Origin: Myroides marinus
GTDB taxonomy: Bacteria > Bacteroidota > Bacteroidia > Flavobacteriales > Flavobacteriaceae
NCBI RefSeq assembly: GCF_900109075.1
Contig: NZ_FNYS01000005.1
Coordinates: 62,001 to 126,000 of the forward strand
Length of the DNA stretch: 64,000 nt
Direction: 5' to 3'
Both the position numbers and the translations under genes were made by a program. Each line of letters begins with the position of its first letter. Position 1 is the stretch's first letter. A model generated the notes under the pieces. That model worked only from the letters and a program-made list of their open reading frames with translations, did not search any database and was not told where the DNA came from. Shown here in pieces: positions 61,101-64,000 of this stretch.

Positions 61101-61308
61101 TAATTACCTCCTCTAGCGGCGTAACTACAGATTTAAGTACTGTCTCAGCATTACCTCCAGGATAAGAAGCTGCTACAGTAACACTAGGAGGTGCAATATC
61201 AGGGAACTGAGCCATAGGCAACTGCGTTAACCCTACTGCCCCTAATATTACTATAATAAGAGATATAACGGTAGCCAGTACTGGCCTATGTATAATCTTT
61301 TTAAGCAT
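58147..61308 (-). CDS. RND efflux pump permease, HAE1 family (AcrB-like)
   Basis: The protein has 1053 residues and twelve membrane helices with two large periplasmic loops. It begins MLKKIIHRPVLATVISLIIV, with signature segments GAVGLTQLPMAQFPDIAPPSV and FALVLAIGIVVDDAIVVVEA; the proton-relay Asp pair is in VVDDAIVVVE (helix 4). It expels hydrophobic drugs and bile-like compounds using the proton gradient. Third component order adaptor-pump-channel is standard. Confidence 0.95.
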   Translation of the reverse strand: MLKKIIHRPVLATVISLIIVILGAVGLTQLPMAQFPDIAPPSVTVAASYPGGNAETVLKSVVTPLEEVINGVENMTHIESTASNDGTASITVFFDLETDPDQAAVNVQNRVAQVSGILPAEVLQAGVITQKEQRGMIMIIDLISEDNTLYDETFVQNYARINLVRELKRIKGVGKVQLYGEKDYAMRVWLDPHKLANRGLTPADVERAIQSQSMEVAAGNLGQNAGGAVQYTLTYPGKYNTPEQFENIVVQADKSGNVLYLKDIARIEFGAVAYDEENKINSLDAVSMAVFQTKGSNANEIQTQVYKVIDELTPQLPKGLRYNVTFANKTQLDESINQVKNTLMEAFILVFIIVYIFLQDFRSTLIPAIAVPVSLIGTFFFLNMLGFSINMLTLFALVLAIGIVVDDAIVVVEAVHSTMELEGLDAKEATSKAMSEISGAIISITLVMSAVFLPVGFMEGPVGVFYKQFAYTLAIAIMISAVNALTLSPALCALLLKNHHHDLEKTGEVKKTGFKTRFFRSFNAGFTSLTNKYIVGVKFLIKRKVLSLGILVGSIIGMVFLMNSTPKGFIPNEDQGFAMFALSLPPGSSIDRTAAVLKDGDEIMRKHPAVKTVTTISGFNILGNAASPAYGMGFISFKDLKDRGEVSDINEILAELNEQLTVLKEGEFYVFANPTVPGFGDFDGLELVVQDKRGGSIDEFASVVNQFNKDLSETDEVQSAFTMFKADFPMYKIVVDPVKAKMHGVDVSDMMSAVQLFYGSAQVNDFNRFGKQFKVFVQGDAQFRADEESFKTIYVTAGSGEMIPISSLAHLEKVYGPQAISRYNLFNSITVNGIIKPGVSTGDAMKAVEKVAAEKLPAGYAIDWLGLSKEEQKSGGQMVFIFGLSILFIYFILSAQYESYILPLVVLLSLPVGIMGVFLAIGSVGIANNIYVQVGLIMLVGLLAKNAILIVEFAVQKRQGGMSIVDAAVEASRLRLRPILMTSFAFIAGLIPLMFVQGSSAQGNHSISIGTAGGMVVGVILGVFVIPFLYVFFQYLQEKVSGKQPEQPEVLED

Positions 61309-61346
61309 TTGTTCTGTTTGTTTTAATTAAATAATTAATCTAGAGA

Positions 61347-62531
61347 TTACTCACTCGCTTTAGCTGTGTTTGAACTTACATTACCTCCCGCATTTTTAGA
61401 AGTACTAGGTAACGCTGTTACAGACATACCGTCTTGTAATTGGTTTACACCAGTGATAGCAAGTACTTCTCCTTTTTCAATACCTCCTTCGATAAAGTAA
61501 GTGTGTAAGTTCTTTCCGATAATCTTAAGCTGTCTCTGATCTACAGTATTATCTTTATTCACTACATAAGCGAATATCTTATCTTGTAGGTCAGCTGTAG
61601 CGGCAATAGGAATTTGTACTACATCTCTATGTGTAGCCATTAAATTCACAATACCTGTACCACCGTTTCTCAATAGACGCTCTGGGTTATCAAATACAGC
61701 ACGTACGCTGATAGAGTTAGTTCCCGCATCAAACTCTCCGTTGATTACATCCACTTTTCCAGTGATAGGATATTTATCTCCATTACTTAATTCTAATTCG
61801 ATAGGCATTTTTAGTACGTTCTCAGAACCACCATTCTCTTTTATAAGATTAAAATAGTCTGCTTCAGTTAATGAGAAGTAAGCATACATCTGAGAGATAT
61901 CAGACATAGTAGTTAACTCCTCTACTTCACCAGCTGTTACTAAGTTCCCAACACGTTTAGTAATACGCCCTAAGAACCCATCTACTGGAGCAGTAATCGT
62001 ACAGTAGCTCAAATTAAGTTTAGCTTCTGCTACAGCAGCCTGAGCTTGAGCTACATTTGCCTTAGCGTTATCTAATACCGCTTCAGCTGTTTTTAACTGT
62101 ATTGGAGATACGAACTTATTATCTAATAACGACTGTACTTTATCCTTCTCTAATTGAGCATTTACTAAAGCAGCCTGTGCAGCTTTTAAACTTGCATTTG
62201 CATTATTTAATTGAATACGATAAGGTTGTGCATCGATAAGTATTAATGCTTGTCCTTTTTTCACATAGCTTCCTTCTTCTACTAATATTTTTTCGATATA
62301 TCCTGAAGCTTGTGCACGTACTTCTACGTTAACTCTTCCTTCTAATGATGCAGTATATTTCTTTAATACTAATGCATCACCTTTCTCCACTACACTGGTT
62401 TTTACCTCTAACGCATCTGTTGCTTCAGCCCCTTCGTTTGAGTCATTTTTACAACTAACGAAAAATACAGATAAACCAAATAATAGTCCTCCTAAAAACA
62501 AAACTTTCGTACTTCTATAAATTTTATTCAT
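61347..62531 (-). CDS. RND periplasmic adaptor, AcrA/MexA type
   Basis: The protein is 394 residues from MNKIYRSTKVLFLGGLLFGL, with a lipoprotein signal ending FFVSC. Lipoyl halves (VEVRAQASGYIEKILVEEGS, and CTITAPVDGFLGRITKRVGN) flank a coiled-coil hairpin rich in Ala. It links the pump to the channel. The frame extends to 62561, but ATG 62531 directly precedes the signal. First gene of the pump operon. A 7-bp-arm palindrome lies about 60 bp upstream. Confidence 0.92.
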   Translation of the reverse strand: MNKIYRSTKVLFLGGLLFGLSVFFVSCKNDSNEGAEATDALEVKTSVVEKGDALVLKKYTASLEGRVNVEVRAQASGYIEKILVEEGSYVKKGQALILIDAQPYRIQLNNANASLKAAQAALVNAQLEKDKVQSLLDNKFVSPIQLKTAEAVLDNAKANVAQAQAAVAEAKLNLSYCTITAPVDGFLGRITKRVGNLVTAGEVEELTTMSDISQMYAYFSLTEADYFNLIKENGGSENVLKMPIELELSNGDKYPITGKVDVINGEFDAGTNSISVRAVFDNPERLLRNGGTGIVNLMATHRDVVQIPIAATADLQDKIFAYVVNKDNTVDQRQLKIIGKNLHTYFIEGGIEKGEVLAITGVNQLQDGMSVTALPSTSKNAGGNVSSNTAKASE

Positions 62532-62590
62532 TTCTAACGCTTTTAACACAACAAAAATCAAAAATTATACCATTACAACTTCTAGAATTA

Positions 62591-62613
62591 GTTCGAAGCG
62601 TAAAAATTCGAAC
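62591..62613. promoter_or_regulatory. Palindrome upstream of the RND operon
   Basis: GTTCGAA (62591-62597) and TTCGAAC (62607-62613) are perfect 7-bp arms 9 bases apart. It lies 60 bp before the adaptor start, where an operator for the adjacent LytTR regulator or another factor might be. Confidence 0.4.
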
Positions 62614-62675
62614 CTGAAGCGTCAAAAGTGATTACCAATACGATTAAGCAGTTTCCGAACCGTATAAATAGGCAT

Positions 62676-62700
62676 AAAAAAAAGCTACCTAAGTAGCTTT
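62676..62700 (-). terminator. Terminator of the two-component genes
   Basis: AAAGCTAC pairs with GTAGCTTT around CTAA. On the minus strand eight T residues follow; it lies directly after the response regulator stop. Confidence 0.85.
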
Positions 62701-63458
62701 TATGAGTTCAACCAATTCTTTAAAATAGGAGCCTTTTCACGGCTTACAATCACCTCGCGTTGAGGATCTTTAACCAATCCTACTTTCAACTTACCATTGT
62801 GATAATTCTGTATATTATCAATACTATCAATACTAATGATATGTTGTCTATTCGCTCTAAAGAAAATCTTTGGGTCTAATTCGTCTTCTAACTCTTCTAA
62901 AGTTTGTCCGACGATAATTACAGACTTATTTTTTAGCACTAGATGAGTAATCTTTAACTCTGAAAAGATAAAGTCAATCTCATCTACCTTCACAGTTTTA
63001 AAACCATCTTTATAAGGAATAAGAAAACGAGATCTATAAAACGCTTCCTTTTTATACAAGTTGCCCAATATATCTTTTATAGAATCACTAAGTTCTGGTG
63101 TAGATCTAAGCGATTTAAACTTCTCCAAAGCCTGTTCCAATTCTTCTTCTCTCACAGGTTTCATGATATAATCGATACTATTGACCTTAAATGCTTTTAG
63201 AGCATACTCATCATAAGAGGTTGTAAATATTACAGGAGCTTTTACCTCCACCTGTTCAAAAATCTCAAAACACAGTCCATCCTCTAATCGAATATCCATC
63301 ATTATAAGTGAAGGCTCCTCATTATTCTTTAACCAATCTACACACTCCTTTACACTTTCTACCACAGCTAGAATCTCTATCTCAGAATCTAGCATCTGTA
63401 ATAATCGAGATAACTTATTAGCATTTCTTACCTCATCTTCTACTATCAAAACTTTCAT
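62700..63458 (-). CDS. LytTR response regulator
   Basis: The protein has 252 residues. A receiver domain (MKVLIVEDEVRNANKLSRLL, phospho-acceptor Asp in MMDIRLEDG, Lys in YIMKPV) is followed by a LytTR DNA-binding domain (FIPYKDGFKTVKVDEIDFIF-like, IFFRANRQHIISIDSI). It is activated by the sensor kinase encoded 26 bp upstream. As it precedes the RND operon on the same strand, control of efflux is plausible. Confidence 0.93.
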   Translation of the reverse strand: MKVLIVEDEVRNANKLSRLLQMLDSEIEILAVVESVKECVDWLKNNEEPSLIMMDIRLEDGLCFEIFEQVEVKAPVIFTTSYDEYALKAFKVNSIDYIMKPVREEELEQALEKFKSLRSTPELSDSIKDILGNLYKKEAFYRSRFLIPYKDGFKTVKVDEIDFIFSELKITHLVLKNKSVIIVGQTLEELEDELDPKIFFRANRQHIISIDSIDNIQNYHNGKLKVGLVKDPQREVIVSREKAPILKNWLNS

Positions 63459-63484
63459 ATATCCTCTATCTTTTGCTGTATTTA

Positions 63485-64000
63485 TTACTTATCATTTTTA
63501 TTAATCAACAAAGGCAACTTCACAGTAAAGCTATCTTTTGACTTATCTATTACCACTTTGTGCTTACTCAGTAGTCTATAGCGCTCCTTAATGTTAGTCA
63601 GACCTACCTTAGATGATGGCAAGGTCACTACTAACTCTTGTATATTATTACTAATCACTACATAGTTACCCTCTACGTAGATATCTATTTTTAAAGGGTT
63701 TTCTTTAGAGGCGCTATTGTGCTTAACTGCATTCTCCACTAAAAGCTGTATCGCAATAGGAGCTACATAAAAGCCTCTTTTAATCTCTTCTGATACATTG
63801 ATATTTAACCTCACCTTACTCCCCATCCTTTCTTTAATCAGGTAAAAGTAAGACTCTACGAATGTTAGTTCTTCTGCCAGACTAATTGTATTCTTACGCA
63901 CATTAGACAGCATATATCGATACACTATGGATAAGTGATCTATAAACTTCACCGCAATATCCTGATCCTCTACGACTAACTCTGATAATGTACTAAAGTT
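63485..64000 (-). CDS. LytS/YehU-type sensor histidine kinase, N terminus outside the window
   Basis: At least 171 codons are visible, entering from the window edge as NFSTLSELVVEDQDIAVKFI, the part just after the NPHFLFN motif of His_kinase-type sensors. HATPase elements VAPIAIQLLVENAVKHN and KVGLTNIKERYRLL follow. It phosphorylates the LytTR regulator encoded downstream. Membrane-spanning parts would lie beyond position 64000. Confidence 0.88.
   Translation of the reverse strand, partial: NFSTLSELVVEDQDIAVKFIDHLSIVYRYMLSNVRKNTISLAEELTFVESYFYLIKERMGSKVRLNINVSEEIKRGFYVAPIAIQLLVENAVKHNSASKENPLKIDIYVEGNYVVISNNIQELVVTLPSSKVGLTNIKERYRLLSKHKVVIDKSKDSFTVKLPLLINKNDK

Overview
The window is AT-rich DNA from a Bacteroidota bacterium, most likely family Flavobacteriaceae and plausibly a Myroides-like species. 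This is inferred from protein types (GLPGLI, DUF3667, DUF6175, Bacteroidota mobilization proteins BfmA/BfmB, TPR-LuxR regulators, a histone H1-like peptide), from the lack of Shine-Dalgarno sequences, and from promoters of the form TTG-N17..20-TAnnTTTG. The species cannot be proven from this sequence alone.

Layout. (1) 1-9430 is an accessory region. It holds a partial unknown gene, a 578-residue HEPN-domain protein, a strong hairpin plus two operator-like palindromes in front of a bfmA/bfmB mobilization pair, then three cassette-like units: a coding fragment with a MORN-repeat lipoprotein, a 114-residue unknown, and a subtilisin-like protease. The ends of these units are complementary to each other, and one junction is a long attC-like fold-back. 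Two units share a 235-bp leader with a distinctive promoter. The region ends in a block that resembles the 3' end of tRNA-Ser plus a terminator. (2) 9.5-33 kb is mostly chromosomal: small lipoproteins, GLPGLI and DUF3667 proteins, a rhomboid protease, an isolated PBP2, an SDR enzyme, tandem membrane-anchored TPR-LuxR regulators divergent from a four-gene CsgG-like/DUF6175 envelope operon, a MocR regulator with a GNAT gene sharing a 12-bp operator, a decayed phosphatase gene, a histone H1-like gene and a Crp-type regulator. (3) 33.3-36.6 kb is a remnant integrative element in tRNA-Ser(TGA): tyrosine integrase, excisionase-like gene, mobilization and primase debris, and a perfect 17-bp att repeat. 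(4) 37-64 kb holds a porin/S41-peptidase pair, a large TCGAA-type fold-back repeat, a serine hydrolase, a DUF4177-like/YidD-like pair behind the distinctive promoter, an Emr-type tripartite exporter with a divergent AraC regulator, a TonB receptor/acid phosphatase/phytase operon for organic phosphate, and an RND efflux operon beside a LytTR two-component pair.

Most notable observations. A palindrome of the form TACGG-N4-CCGTA lies exactly 22 nt upstream of a TAnnTTTG -7 element at three unlinked or accessory genes, which suggests an activator-dependent promoter class. The accessory region has integron-cassette-like boundaries although no integron integrase is visible. The CsgG-like operon with its tandem TPR-LuxR regulators and perfect GC-rich palindrome is the best candidate for a poorly described envelope system.
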